The translations under genes were made by a program, and so were the position numbers. A stretch of DNA of 42,606 bases, from positions 1 to 42,606 of the IMG/VR virus record IMGVR_UViG_3300006753_000014. One strand, given 5' to 3'. Every line of letters begins with the position of its first letter. Within the stretch, counting starts at the first letter, position 1. The notes under the pieces were generated by a model. The model ran no database searches and was not told the origin of the DNA. It worked only from the letters and a program-made list of their open reading frames with translations. The DNA comes from a virus. Of the stretch, positions 14,565 to 24,872 are shown in pieces.

Positions 14565-15661
14565 TAATCGCACTCCGGAGTTGTTTCTGTTGCTTCTTTA
14601 TAAATATCTGATGATAAAATATTTACCTCGGGTTCTTGTAAACAATCTAGTGGATCTGCCACAAAATGTCCTTTTTGTTTTGCTGCTGGTTTTAATTTAC
14701 ATATTAAATCTTTATCAATTTCATGATCAACATACACATTAAAAAAATGTTCCACGAAGGAGGAGTCTAAAGGAGTTAATTTCATTTTTAAATCTTCTTC
14801 AATAGATTTTATGTTTTCTTCTTCAGATTTTAAAAGGCCTTTTTCATTGACACTCGATGGATTTTTAGTGAAAGACAGTGATTTTAAAAATGCGCCCACT
14901 GCTTCAAGCGTAGCATTTCCTTCGGCCACAACATGCGAATCAACTTCAAAAACTTCAATGTCAAAATTTTCTTTTAAAAACGGGACATTATGTTCATTAA
15001 TTTCTAATGTTACAAAATCTTCTTGAAAATCATAATATCCATCTGAATATACAGGAGGATTTTCATGTAGCTCATCAAATTCTTTTAGTCTAAGATCCGT
15101 GCTTTTGTTTATATTGTGCTCAGAAGTCTCCGGATCTTTATTTAAAGATTTTGCAACGGTTTTATATTCAATTTTAACGTCTATTTGAGGTATCTGCAAA
15201 TATGGGTGCATGCTAGCAGTTAAATAGGATACGCTGCTGCCTGTTATAGCATTGTATAAAAATTTAATATCCCAGGACGGCGCATATTCACTATCAAAAC
15301 TGCAGTTTCCAAGTGGCAAAGACAAAGTATATTGTTTTATATATGAAGGAGGATGTTGTATTGGGTCGCATTCACCAGTATTAATACACGCTTCAGTGGC
15401 GTCGTCGGGCCAAGATAATTTTGGAAGATCTGTATTCTGAAACGTATATTGGGTCTTTAGTCTTGGGACTTCTTTAATCCTATCTTTAATATCGTTTTGT
15501 AATTCTGTAAACTCAGGCCTTGCATACTTACCATCATATAGAATCTCATCATCAAAAAACGCATATTGTGCTGGTTTAAATTCACCATTTAAAAGCAGAT
15601 ACTCCCCATATGGTGTTAATTCTAAATCTATTACATCTTCTTTTTTATTAAAAAATTCCAT
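14564..15661 (-). CDS. Virion structural protein with the 'LT..G / DDEI.Y' N-terminal module (365 aa)
   Basis: Probable baseplate or tail-associated protein. The start 'MEFFNKKEDVIDLELTPYGE', 'YLLLNGEFKPAQYAFFDDEI', 'LYDGKYA' is a pattern I recall from structural proteins of marine myoviruses. It matches, at lower similarity, the N-terminus of the 351-aa protein encoded at 6874-7929. After this come 'RIKEVPRLKTQYTF', several Cys-containing loops and a charged helical segment near residue 280 ('LLKSEEENIKSIEEDLKMKL'). No signal peptide. The start lies 13 bp after the giant upstream gene's stop, with GGAA 8 nt before the ATG. The shared module may be a docking domain that attaches different C-terminal parts to one virion site, which is inference. 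Confidence 0.75.
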   Translation of the reverse strand: MEFFNKKEDVIDLELTPYGEYLLLNGEFKPAQYAFFDDEILYDGKYARPEFTELQNDIKDRIKEVPRLKTQYTFQNTDLPKLSWPDDATEACINTGECDPIQHPPSYIKQYTLSLPLGNCSFDSEYAPSWDIKFLYNAITGSSVSYLTASMHPYLQIPQIDVKIEYKTVAKSLNKDPETSEHNINKSTDLRLKEFDELHENPPVYSDGYYDFQEDFVTLEINEHNVPFLKENFDIEVFEVDSHVVAEGNATLEAVGAFLKSLSFTKNPSSVNEKGLLKSEEENIKSIEEDLKMKLTPLDSSFVEHFFNVYVDHEIDKDLICKLKPAAKQKGHFVADPLDCLQEPEVNILSSDIYKEATETTPECD

Positions 15662-15673
15662 TTCTTTTTATTC

Positions 15674-18600
15674 CTAGTCTATAAGTCCTAATTTCGTACC
15701 AGTTGATTGCGCAGTTGATCCTTGTCCCCTGCTTTTTTCTTGCCCATCTATTAATTGTAATTTATTTCCTGTCTGCTCTACAACACTTTGCATCGTAGTG
15801 ACAGTTGTTGCTGAACGAGTCTCCTCTTGGATATCTGGGTGTCGAGAAGAAATACTTTGGGCGCCTTCGCCAGTAACTACTATGCCTTCTCCTCCCGAGC
15901 CAAGAGAGCCCATATCTGATTTAAGGCTCGCTGCTGATGGATGTACTTGTACCATTCCTTTCCCGCCAAATTGTGCTTCAACATCTACTTTTATTAATTC
16001 AACTAACGAACAAAAATCATATGGCCAGTTATAACTATAATCTAGGCCATATCCAGATGCAACATCGCTTTCAAGACGAGCATATTCTATTATATCTTCA
16101 ATATTAGTGCGGATGCCAGAAGAAAGAAGCCCGTGTTTTATGTTTGATGGTGCACTAGGCGCCATATCCATCTTTACTGCGGGGCCGTTGGCATCTCCGT
16201 TATTTCCTCCATTGGTGGGTCCGCCAATGAATTCATTGGTGGATCTGAGCGGGTGAAATGGGTTGGCGGATCCATGTGAATCTACTTGCGGCGCCGTAGC
16301 CTGAATTCCAAGTTGGACGCCGGCAGGTGCTGGGCCCGCATCTGGTCTTGGTGGCAGCATTCCAGCTAAATTAATTACTTTATCAAAATAATTCCATTTC
16401 GCTTTTTGTTTAACTTTAAAAATCATCCAATGTAAATCTGGATTTTTTAGATCTTTTGCTGTTAATAATTCTCCTTGTTCTAGTCGATGACAAATGGTGG
16501 CTTTCTCTTTTTTGTGTGTTTGTGCTATTTCTGGTTGTATATTCTGCCATATATTTGCAATTTCTTCTTGTGAAAATTCATGTTCAAATTCAAAAAGATA
16601 CATAGCAAAAGGTCTAAATCTCTTAGACCCAAACTTTTTTAATTGTGTCAAGAAGTCAAATTGTGGCGGAATGATATACCGCTGCATTGTTTTTACCATA
16701 TTATAAACAGAAGTTGTGACACTGCTTTCTTCTGGTGTTTTACCTGCTAAAATATCTGCTACGGCTCTTTTAACGATGTTCTTATGTATATTGATAAATT
16801 TTGTTTGCACTCTACCTGTACGTTTGTTGAACTTCTTAATCACTGGTATTGCAACCACTGCTTCTCTAATTGTCTTTTCTTTATCGTCTGGCAAGATTCC
16901 TAATTTTTTAAGTCCTTTGTCAATTGTAAGCAGATCTGCCAGAGATTCATTGCCTGCTACGTCAAGAACGCCTAAGAATATTCCTTTTGAATTATCCGTT
17001 TCATAAACACCTTTTTGGTGCCACATGCCTTTTGTAGATGAGTCGCCCTCAGAGAAAGAAGTCTTTGTAACATTTGTAAAATTAAGTATAGGAGTTTCAA
17101 ATTTAGGTTGTATAACAAAACGTGCATCTTTTTGAAATATACTAACAGAAGCTGTTAAATTCATCATAGCAATATCTTGAAGATAATCCGCGCTATGTGT
17201 TCCGGAGCCAGATAACTGTGAGCCGTCGACACTTCTATGTTTTGTAATTGTAGAATTCGAAATGATTTCATCTAATGTATATTCATTGGCGCCTTCTGTA
17301 CCGTATCTTTCTGCAACTGTGTGTTTCCATGGTGTAAAAGAATACTCAACATAAGAATAACCAGTTACAGAATCACTATAATAATAAGGAGGTGTAAATG
17401 GTGCATAGCCTCCTGGTCCACCATCCTTGCATGAATCAACTGTTGGGCCAAAAGCGCTTTCCCGATTGTACATAGAGAAATTTCTAGTATTATTTGTAGA
17501 AACATCTTGATGGTCTGCTAAATAAATTCTCATTTTATAAACGTTTGTACTATCAACAATATAGCTATCTTCATTTTTTGATGAAATGAGCGTAGATACT
17601 TCTCCATTTTTTAAGAATAGATCAATAGAAGTGGCAAGAAAATTATGCATCGCCAGTTTGTAAGTATCGCTTTTAACAAGATCTAATTTGATACTACCAG
17701 TTGCAATAGGGCTGGCCTCAGTTGAATCAGCAGAGCCGCTTACTCTGGCAGTTGGATCTGGTTCTGCTTCATAAATATATGATCCATTGCCAATGTAAGT
17801 TTCTGGTCGAACTAAGCTGTCAAAAGGTAATCTATAATCAAATGATGCAGAAAGTCTATACAAGTTTTCATGAGCAGCAGTACTGCCGGTGCCTAAAGAA
17901 TATGGCGTAGTCATCGTAACTGTTCCACCTGCTGTTGTAGTGCCAGGTTGCTTAGTATAAATTGGATAATCAACAGCAACTCCTGATTTAATTGAATTAT
18001 ATAAAATTCCAGGAGCAAAAAATGGTGTTAGAGCGATTCTTCTTTTAGAATTGTCCTCATATTTATCTGTGCCATATTCTGTTGATGAATATGATTGACT
18101 AAATAATGTTGCCAATTGTAATGTTCTATCTGCTGGATAAAATCCTTTATATGGCAAAAGTTTCATGATCGCGTTACAAGTTAATGCGATTCTGGAAGGC
18201 TCAATAACCCCTTTGTGATCTTCATAAATTAAAGAAAAATGCTTTAAAAAATCTGAGTGTGAATATGTTTTAAAGAAATTATTTACAGTGCTATCTGCAT
18301 AATTTGAACCAGTACAAGTTAAAAACCCTTCCCTATCTGCAAAAAAGTTTCCATTTTTTTCATCTAAAAAGTATTCCATATGTTCACTCATTCTAAATTC
18401 TGAAGCAATAGAATACTTTTGGCCCACTCTCCGTATCTCATTAGAATAATCATCATATGAATCATAAAATGGGTTGCCTGCTTCCCATAAAGTATCTCCA
18501 TACAACATATCGCCTTCGGCGGCGCTGGCGCTTATAGGCCTAACATAACAAGCTGCTGGCGTAATTATATCTGTGCCTCCATGATGAATTGAATAATTAT

Positions 18601-21600
18601 TCTGTAGCTCGCCGGCGCCGTCATTTCCGGGAGAATGTTGGCCGCGTCTTGCTTCGGCGGCCGAACCTGTTCTTCCGTCCAGGGCCCATATACTTTGTTT
18701 AAGAATTGTTTGACCTTGAGAATTTGTTACATTAGTTTTAGTTCTATTGGACCGTGTTTCTCTCCAAAAATCAACAAAATAATTTGTCCTCATTCTTGCT
18801 TTTGCTAAATATACATTAATTTCTCTTGGATAAATCATTTCTCTATAATACAAACTAATAAGATTCGGCTTAAAAGAAACTACATCCTCTAAATAAAGAT
18901 TTTTAATATAATCATATACTTGATCTCCGCCATAAAGTTTAGATTTAAGTTTATTCTGTACTTCGATATTTGCGAAACTTGCTAAATTGTTTCCATACGT
19001 ATGTTGGATTATACCCTCTTTAAACACATGAACCATAGGCTTAAAACGACTTGTTGCCAAAGATTCAGTATGATGCTCAAGCCTATTGTCATAAAAGAAA
19101 GATAACATACTGTCTTTTCTTTCTTTTCTCATAACTGGATGTTGAGCTAATCTTGCCTGTTTCCAAGACGGCCAGCCATAAGGGCCTTGTCGATGGAGAA
19201 TTAAACTATTAAAATCGTTGGGGCGCACAATCGATGCAATATTTGTATTTTTATAAACTCCATTAGAAGAGCTTAGAAGGTTCAAGGGTGAATCAAGGGG
19301 ATCATAAATTAATGTATTGAGCCCAACAAAATCAACCGGTATTGTGGGGCCGCCCGCAATTGCTGCGGCGCCAGTGAGACTAGCACTTAATAATGTTAAA
19401 TCAGTAGAAGCATCCGGACCATATCGTCTAATATCGTTAGTTCGTGGGGTTTCATAACCATACAAAACTGACCCAGTATAACCAACAATTAAACTAGCTG
19501 ATATCCAAGAATATTGCATATCTGTTCTTGGAATTGGATGTTGAACCCAATAATTATCATAAGCAACCCCGGTAGGAAATGTAGTTGCCACTTTCGTAGA
19601 ATCCCCTTCAAGCTCTATTCTTCTTCGTGGGTTTCTATTAACCTTGTGATAAGAAGGCATTGGCTGGCCAGAAGTGCTAACACCCGCATATCCTGCTGAT
19701 TTTACATCAGTTTGAGTGCCCGCATAGGAACCACCTTTGGCCGGGTCTTGAAAACCAGTACTAATGGCTGTTTCCCAGCTAGCAGAATATTGTGCATCGC
19801 TCCAATATCCAAATTGGTTACAGTGGTTTGTTAAATATTCTTTGAGAGGTAATCGAGCTGCTAAATTTCTATAATTAAGACAATTATATACTGAGTATTC
19901 TCCAGATTCAAGATCTAAAAAGGCTGCGGCCATTGTTTCAGGGCCTCCTGGTGCACTAAATCTATTAACAAAAACAAACTCATTTGAACCAGTTACAGAG
20001 CGATCAATAGATGTAAAATCAGGAACCCCTTGTACTGGTAGCTCTGCTGAATCTGGCTTTTGGCGATCAAGCCAATTAATATTTATGCCATTGTTTTTAA
20101 CAAAATATCTGTTATTGATTTTTCTTCCAGCGGTGGAAACGATATTATAATCAAATCTATAGTTTCCTATTTTTGTTGTGTGTTTTGGGTCTCTATAGCC
20201 GCCGGAGCCGGTTGTCGTACGAATATTTTCAATATTAACGGGACGCTTTGGCCCATTCCAGAACATTGAACGAGGGTTGTGGACAGAAGCAGATATAGGA
20301 GAAACAATTGTTACGTATTTGTTGCTTGAATCTTCTTTAAACACCAATCTCCAACCTTCTACTCTATTTGCCCTAGTATCTAAATTAGAGCCAACTTTAG
20401 CGCTGCCACTAAATTGCGACCAAACGTGTCTATATGGAAAGCCTCCAACCCATTTTTCGGTAAATGGACCTTGCATTGGTATTTCATAGTGTGGAGTATA
20501 TATATCTTGGTGTAAATTAGCGAAGTCAATGCCGCCGGTGAAACTGCTTGAAAGTATTTTATTATATCCAGTAACGACAGAAGAACTCATAATAGTGAAA
20601 GGGGTTGTCCATTTAGTATACGAATCCCCAAAATAATCGCGTTCTCCAGTGTCTGCGGAGGCGCCGCGGCTTTTTACTCTGGATGTGGTTAGAAATTCTC
20701 TCTTTTTATTTTTTGGAAAATATAGTCTCCTATATTCTTTGGCTATATCGCTTTCTGCAACCTTTTCATTTGTAACTTCCAAACCAACACTTTCAGATCC
20801 AGAAACATTATTTATTAAAGTTTTAAATAAAGTTGGCTTTTTGTTTATTAAATTATTGACTCCGCCGTGTATTGGCTTAAATATATGTGCAGATAGTCTA
20901 CCAGGACTCCGATTTGCTCTTTTAGATGTTTCAATTATAGCATCAAAGATTCTTTGTCTTGCACTATCGACGTCGCTATCTCCACTTGAAATTGCTGGTT
21001 CTGTAAGTTTGGCTCTTGTCCATGATAATGTATTTTTTGTTTCGTCATTTTTCTCCCAATCTTCATTGTCTGGGAGTCTCACGGTCATTTGAGTAGGTCC
21101 GTGCGCTTTCAATGTTTTTGTTAAACTTGGTTTGGCGGCATGGTGAGCCGAATGATGGTGCTCGGTAGTAAACTTGATTTGAATTTTGATGCCATTATCA
21201 TCTTTGGCTTCGCCGCCAAGGGTGCTTTCTAGTACATTTTTAGTATGCTTTTCTTTCTTTTCAATAATAGGTAATTTTGACCAATATTTATTTCTTTCTA
21301 AGATATGGCTTTCAACCATATTTCTAATATTTTCAGAAAATCTTGAAGAAGCGGGAATAATTTGACGGATCATATTAGATAATGATTGATCAATCCATTT
21401 ATAATAATCAATATACTTCTCTAAATCTGGACTTACTATGTCGCCAGTGTTTTCTACTTTTCTTTCGAAGAAAAGTTGTCGTAGTTTTCCTAAAGCTTTA
21501 TAATCTTGTCTGTATCGATTGGCTGGTTCCCCAATTAAATTATTAAAATCTTTAATTGTCGCAAAAAATCTTAACATTTCCTCAGAAATTGTCTGATACA

Positions 21601-24600
21601 TGCTTTTTTCGATGGCAAAAAAGTTAGTAGTGGGCCTTATATGTTTTGTAAAAACAATATCATCAGAATCTAAAATCTTCACCATATCAGAAGAATTGAC
21701 ATTCTCTGGTATGTTTTGTTTTGCTGAATATATGTATTCCTTGCTTATAACAGATTTATTTGGAGAAAAGAAATCTCCTTTTCCTGTATGTTGTAAACTA
21801 GTGATTCCACTTATTGCTCCGTAACTTGAAGTAATATTTATAGAACCAGAAGACATGTCCGCAACTGAGAAACTAGCATTTTTATCACTAGTTCCATAAT
21901 ATGAATCGCTATTTGCTGGGCCCGAACTAGATAATCCGGTAAAATCCCAATTTAAAGCAAGGGTTTCTATTTGGGGAACATATGGTTGAGTTATCCCTTC
22001 GTTTTCTCCATCGGATGGCATAACTTCAAACAAATATGCAGGCTTGTATGGATTTAATCGACCAATATTTTTTGGGTCTCTGGCGTGTGCTCGAATGGTT
22101 TCATTATCAAGATAGTCTAACCAGCATCTTAATGAAGAAAACTTAATATCAGTTGGAGTTAAATAGGACCCAGTAAAATTAGTTCTATGTGCGCCTGCAT
22201 AAGCTCGTTTGGAGCTAGATAGAAAGTTTTCTCCTTGTGCTTGAGATAGATTTCCAGTAACTAAAAATTCATTATTTATAGTATTTAAATCATTATTAAC
22301 ACCATAAAACTCTATCACATATGCAAGAGGGCCATCCGCTTTCATCTTTTCGTCCATTTGAGAAAGAGTGCCAGATACGTAACTTGCTAATGGATGCTTT
22401 TCTGGTCTGACCCGAACGGCAAAATTCCATTTATTATTATCATATACTTCTTTAAACACACTGCTTGTTAGCTCTAAAGCGAATCCCTCATCCGAACTAC
22501 TAAGCATAAAAAATGCATCTTTATTTGTAAATCCGGCCGAGGACACGATATCGTCATTTAATGTCTTTCTACATGCATAAACTTGAAAATTTGCAGAGTC
22601 ATCGCCGTGCCAAGTTAAATCATTATAGTTTTGTGCACTACTGGGAGGCTCTTCATAGTTTGTTTGCCTGGCAGTATGCATACCAAAAAGGGAGGCCGAA
22701 AGGTTTGAAAGCATAAAATAATTTTGATCCCGTGGAGATCCGGGATCTGGAAAAATAATCTCTGCTTCTGTTGTAAAAGGAATGGCGATACGAGTAAGCG
22801 AAGTGGATGTCGGTGTTGATTTTGAACCCGAAATAAAGGATACTGAGTTTGTATTTGCGCTAGATGTAAATTGATAAATTGTTCCATAAGCTCTGCCTGA
22901 ATTACTAAAATCAACACAATTCTTTTTAACGGTCACTGAAGAAAAATTATTTTCAAATGTATAGTCTGATTGATCCGCATATAAATTTAACTTTAAAATT
23001 TCATGATCAATACCAAAACATCTAATTAAATTTCTAAATGCTTTTTCGGTGCCTTTAGACTTATAGATAAGAGATAAAGAATTATAAATATTTTGATATA
23101 TTTGATTTTTTATATGATAAAGTTTTTTTTCAAATAACTCATTATTAGACTGATTTAAAAATTGTGCTAAAATGTCGGCATCTGCAAATATTTCTGACGT
23201 CACGAATCCTTTTGATTCCAAGGCATCTTTTATAAAATGGTGTGGCTTTTCATAACTTCCGCTTGGATAAACTACATTTTGCAAAGTAGGCAATTCTTGT
23301 ATTTGTAATTGCAAAGTATCAAAATAACTTGCCATTATTTGTGTTAGTTTTTTAAGTATTTCTCCATTTTCACCATCTTCATTTATTATCCAAGCAGGCA
23401 AAGAATTATAAATGGCTGCATTATTTGAAAGATCGTGATGTTTTCCTTTGCTTATAGAAGAAGTCAAATAAGCATTTACATCTGGGTGTGTGCTATATAG
23501 AATCGGATCTTTAAACTCATAAGAGGCCGTTACTAAATTACTCAATGTAATAGCTGAACCGGTTTCTCTATGGCCAGAAGTATATCCTATCCAAGTTCCA
23601 TTATTAACCCGTCCAGAATAGTCTAAAATTGTTGAATCTGTGGGATTTTCTCCTGTTACGCCCTCATTAAACTTATAATAAACGCCCAAATGTGTATTTG
23701 CATTGTCAGTATTTGTACCGCCGCCGACTTGCGTAAACCAATGTCGTCCAATTTGTTGAGAGTTTCTTTCTGTTTTCCAAAATCTAAATTCATCTAGCGC
23801 GCCGGAAAACGGAGCCCAGCCTAATTGTGGCGTGCTATCGCCGCGCGGCGAAGTTGCAAGAACACCGATTGTTGCGAGCATGCCGCCGCTTACATAATCA
23901 ACAGTTGCGCTTGACTGTTCTCTAATTAAATTAGTGGTGGTACCAACAATTGTATCATTGTGGGCTCCGTCGACATATAATTTTGCTTGTAAGTTTCCGG
24001 CCGCAAGACTTCCGGAATTTGCAAATGTAAATGCATAATGATGCCACTTATCATCACTAAAATTACCTGTTATCCCTTGACCAATAGACGCTGTTTGAAA
24101 ACCCACTCCGCCAGTGGTACCATCGGTGCTGCCACTTATATATGTAACTTGAAATTCTGGGTTGGCGGCGCCAGCACGGTAGATCTCTATGGCCATGCGA
24201 CCATACCCAGCTTCAGCTTCTGTTGCATTCACGGTATAAGTGTCAAATACTACTTCTCGTGCTAGCCGAGTAGTATCTTCTTTTTTCATCCAAAATTCTA
24301 CTGTATTGCCATCAACACCATCGATTTTTAAATTAGATTCTCTATTTTGAGATTGGTCATAAATATTGGAGTAACCACTTCTATAGTCGCCACTAGTATC
24401 GGTTACTTTTTTTCCTTTTCCGCGAGTGCTAGGATGTGGGCCGCCTCTAAATAAAATATATTCTGGGGTGGAAGAACTGAAATAATTATTTGAACTGGCG
24501 CCATCAAAATAGCCAGAAGTGTCGCGAGCCGCAATGCGAATAAAACCATTTGTTCTAGGATATTCATTTTCAAAAACATAGTTATCTAGATAAGAAGAAG

Positions 24601-24868
24601 AAAGGTACCAAGAAGTTCTCTCATATAAAGAGCCATCATATGGATAAGTTTGATAAATTCTTTTAACGGCATCATTGTAATATTGTTCTGCAGAACCAAA
24701 AAATGCAAAATTAGAAGCACTAGAAAAATCAATTCGAGGAACAAATCTTTCTTTTTCTTGGATATACGCGCCCATATATTCATAAGATTCAACTTCTTTT
24801 GCTAAAGAATCGATATCTGCTGAACTTACTATAGTTTGTGGGTCATCAAAATATTTTTTTGTATCCAT
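15674..24868 (-). CDS. Giant baseplate/tail protein with LamG-type lectin domains (3064 aa)
   Basis: One of two ~3,000-residue virion proteins here. A LamG/concanavalin-like domain lies at about residues 190-375, with 'VEFWMKKEDTT', 'DDKWHHYAFTF' and 'GALDEFRFWKTERNSQQIG'. A short conserved block near residue 600, 'LIYKSKGTEKAFRNLIRCFG', resembles segments I associate with baseplate proteins of marine T4-like phages and with the tail-protein-I type. A second lectin-like region lies at about 700-870 ('KWNFAVRVRP', 'YVIEFYGVNNDLN'). The middle is Tyr/Ser/Arg-rich and beta-like. The C-terminus after about 2850 is Pro/Gly-rich and disordered, ending in two copies of a short peptide (GNKLQLID and GTKLGLID). 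The likely role is baseplate periphery and glycan binding at adsorption. Whether it replaces T4 gp7 is uncertain. The ATG lies 5 bp past the previous gene with a weak AGG site. Confidence 0.8.
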   Translation of the reverse strand: MDTKKYFDDPQTIVSSADIDSLAKEVESYEYMGAYIQEKERFVPRIDFSSASNFAFFGSAEQYYNDAVKRIYQTYPYDGSLYERTSWYLSSSYLDNYVFENEYPRTNGFIRIAARDTSGYFDGASSNNYFSSSTPEYILFRGGPHPSTRGKGKKVTDTSGDYRSGYSNIYDQSQNRESNLKIDGVDGNTVEFWMKKEDTTRLAREVVFDTYTVNATEAEAGYGRMAIEIYRAGAANPEFQVTYISGSTDGTTGGVGFQTASIGQGITGNFSDDKWHHYAFTFANSGSLAAGNLQAKLYVDGAHNDTIVGTTTNLIREQSSATVDYVSGGMLATIGVLATSPRGDSTPQLGWAPFSGALDEFRFWKTERNSQQIGRHWFTQVGGGTNTDNANTHLGVYYKFNEGVTGENPTDSTILDYSGRVNNGTWIGYTSGHRETGSAITLSNLVTASYEFKDPILYSTHPDVNAYLTSSISKGKHHDLSNNAAIYNSLPAWIINEDGENGEILKKLTQIMASYFDTLQLQIQELPTLQNVVYPSGSYEKPHHFIKDALESKGFVTSEIFADADILAQFLNQSNNELFEKKLYHIKNQIYQNIYNSLSLIYKSKGTEKAFRNLIRCFGIDHEILKLNLYADQSDYTFENNFSSVTVKKNCVDFSNSGRAYGTIYQFTSSANTNSVSFISGSKSTPTSTSLTRIAIPFTTEAEIIFPDPGSPRDQNYFMLSNLSASLFGMHTARQTNYEEPPSSAQNYNDLTWHGDDSANFQVYACRKTLNDDIVSSAGFTNKDAFFMLSSSDEGFALELTSSVFKEVYDNNKWNFAVRVRPEKHPLASYVSGTLSQMDEKMKADGPLAYVIEFYGVNNDLNTINNEFLVTGNLSQAQGENFLSSSKRAYAGAHRTNFTGSYLTPTDIKFSSLRCWLDYLDNETIRAHARDPKNIGRLNPYKPAYLFEVMPSDGENEGITQPYVPQIETLALNWDFTGLSSSGPANSDSYYGTSDKNASFSVADMSSGSINITSSYGAISGITSLQHTGKGDFFSPNKSVISKEYIYSAKQNIPENVNSSDMVKILDSDDIVFTKHIRPTTNFFAIEKSMYQTISEEMLRFFATIKDFNNLIGEPANRYRQDYKALGKLRQLFFERKVENTGDIVSPDLEKYIDYYKWIDQSLSNMIRQIIPASSRFSENIRNMVESHILERNKYWSKLPIIEKKEKHTKNVLESTLGGEAKDDNGIKIQIKFTTEHHHSAHHAAKPSLTKTLKAHGPTQMTVRLPDNEDWEKNDETKNTLSWTRAKLTEPAISSGDSDVDSARQRIFDAIIETSKRANRSPGRLSAHIFKPIHGGVNNLINKKPTLFKTLINNVSGSESVGLEVTNEKVAESDIAKEYRRLYFPKNKKREFLTTSRVKSRGASADTGERDYFGDSYTKWTTPFTIMSSSVVTGYNKILSSSFTGGIDFANLHQDIYTPHYEIPMQGPFTEKWVGGFPYRHVWSQFSGSAKVGSNLDTRANRVEGWRLVFKEDSSNKYVTIVSPISASVHNPRSMFWNGPKRPVNIENIRTTTGSGGYRDPKHTTKIGNYRFDYNIVSTAGRKINNRYFVKNNGININWLDRQKPDSAELPVQGVPDFTSIDRSVTGSNEFVFVNRFSAPGGPETMAAAFLDLESGEYSVYNCLNYRNLAARLPLKEYLTNHCNQFGYWSDAQYSASWETAISTGFQDPAKGGSYAGTQTDVKSAGYAGVSTSGQPMPSYHKVNRNPRRRIELEGDSTKVATTFPTGVAYDNYWVQHPIPRTDMQYSWISASLIVGYTGSVLYGYETPRTNDIRRYGPDASTDLTLLSASLTGAAAIAGGPTIPVDFVGLNTLIYDPLDSPLNLLSSSNGVYKNTNIASIVRPNDFNSLILHRQGPYGWPSWKQARLAQHPVMRKERKDSMLSFFYDNRLEHHTESLATSRFKPMVHVFKEGIIQHTYGNNLASFANIEVQNKLKSKLYGGDQVYDYIKNLYLEDVVSFKPNLISLYYREMIYPREINVYLAKARMRTNYFVDFWRETRSNRTKTNVTNSQGQTILKQSIWALDGRTGSAAEARRGQHSPGNDGAGELQNNYSIHHGGTDIITPAACYVRPISASAAEGDMLYGDTLWEAGNPFYDSYDDYSNEIRRVGQKYSIASEFRMSEHMEYFLDEKNGNFFADREGFLTCTGSNYADSTVNNFFKTYSHSDFLKHFSLIYEDHKGVIEPSRIALTCNAIMKLLPYKGFYPADRTLQLATLFSQSYSSTEYGTDKYEDNSKRRIALTPFFAPGILYNSIKSGVAVDYPIYTKQPGTTTAGGTVTMTTPYSLGTGSTAAHENLYRLSASFDYRLPFDSLVRPETYIGNGSYIYEAEPDPTARVSGSADSTEASPIATGSIKLDLVKSDTYKLAMHNFLATSIDLFLKNGEVSTLISSKNEDSYIVDSTNVYKMRIYLADHQDVSTNNTRNFSMYNRESAFGPTVDSCKDGGPGGYAPFTPPYYYSDSVTGYSYVEYSFTPWKHTVAERYGTEGANEYTLDEIISNSTITKHRSVDGSQLSGSGTHSADYLQDIAMMNLTASVSIFQKDARFVIQPKFETPILNFTNVTKTSFSEGDSSTKGMWHQKGVYETDNSKGIFLGVLDVAGNESLADLLTIDKGLKKLGILPDDKEKTIREAVVAIPVIKKFNKRTGRVQTKFINIHKNIVKRAVADILAGKTPEESSVTTSVYNMVKTMQRYIIPPQFDFLTQLKKFGSKRFRPFAMYLFEFEHEFSQEEIANIWQNIQPEIAQTHKKEKATICHRLEQGELLTAKDLKNPDLHWMIFKVKQKAKWNYFDKVINLAGMLPPRPDAGPAPAGVQLGIQATAPQVDSHGSANPFHPLRSTNEFIGGPTNGGNNGDANGPAVKMDMAPSAPSNIKHGLLSSGIRTNIEDIIEYARLESDVASGYGLDYSYNWPYDFCSLVELIKVDVEAQFGGKGMVQVHPSAASLKSDMGSLGSGGEGIVVTGEGAQSISSRHPDIQEETRSATTVTTMQSVVEQTGNKLQLIDGQEKSRGQGSTAQSTGTKLGLID

Positions 24869-24872
24869 GTGC

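Noticed and set aside
14565-14573. GTG 14573 as start of the 1060-aa gene
   Set aside because: The SD (GGAG) directly abuts it. ATG 14564 has proper 8-nt spacing and a TAATG junction.
20649-21092. Open plus-strand frame of 147 codons inside the 3064-aa gene
   Set aside because: Antisense shadow of a gene with strong coding support. The translation is a hydrophobic, low-complexity mirror of Asn/Lys/Ser-rich codons.
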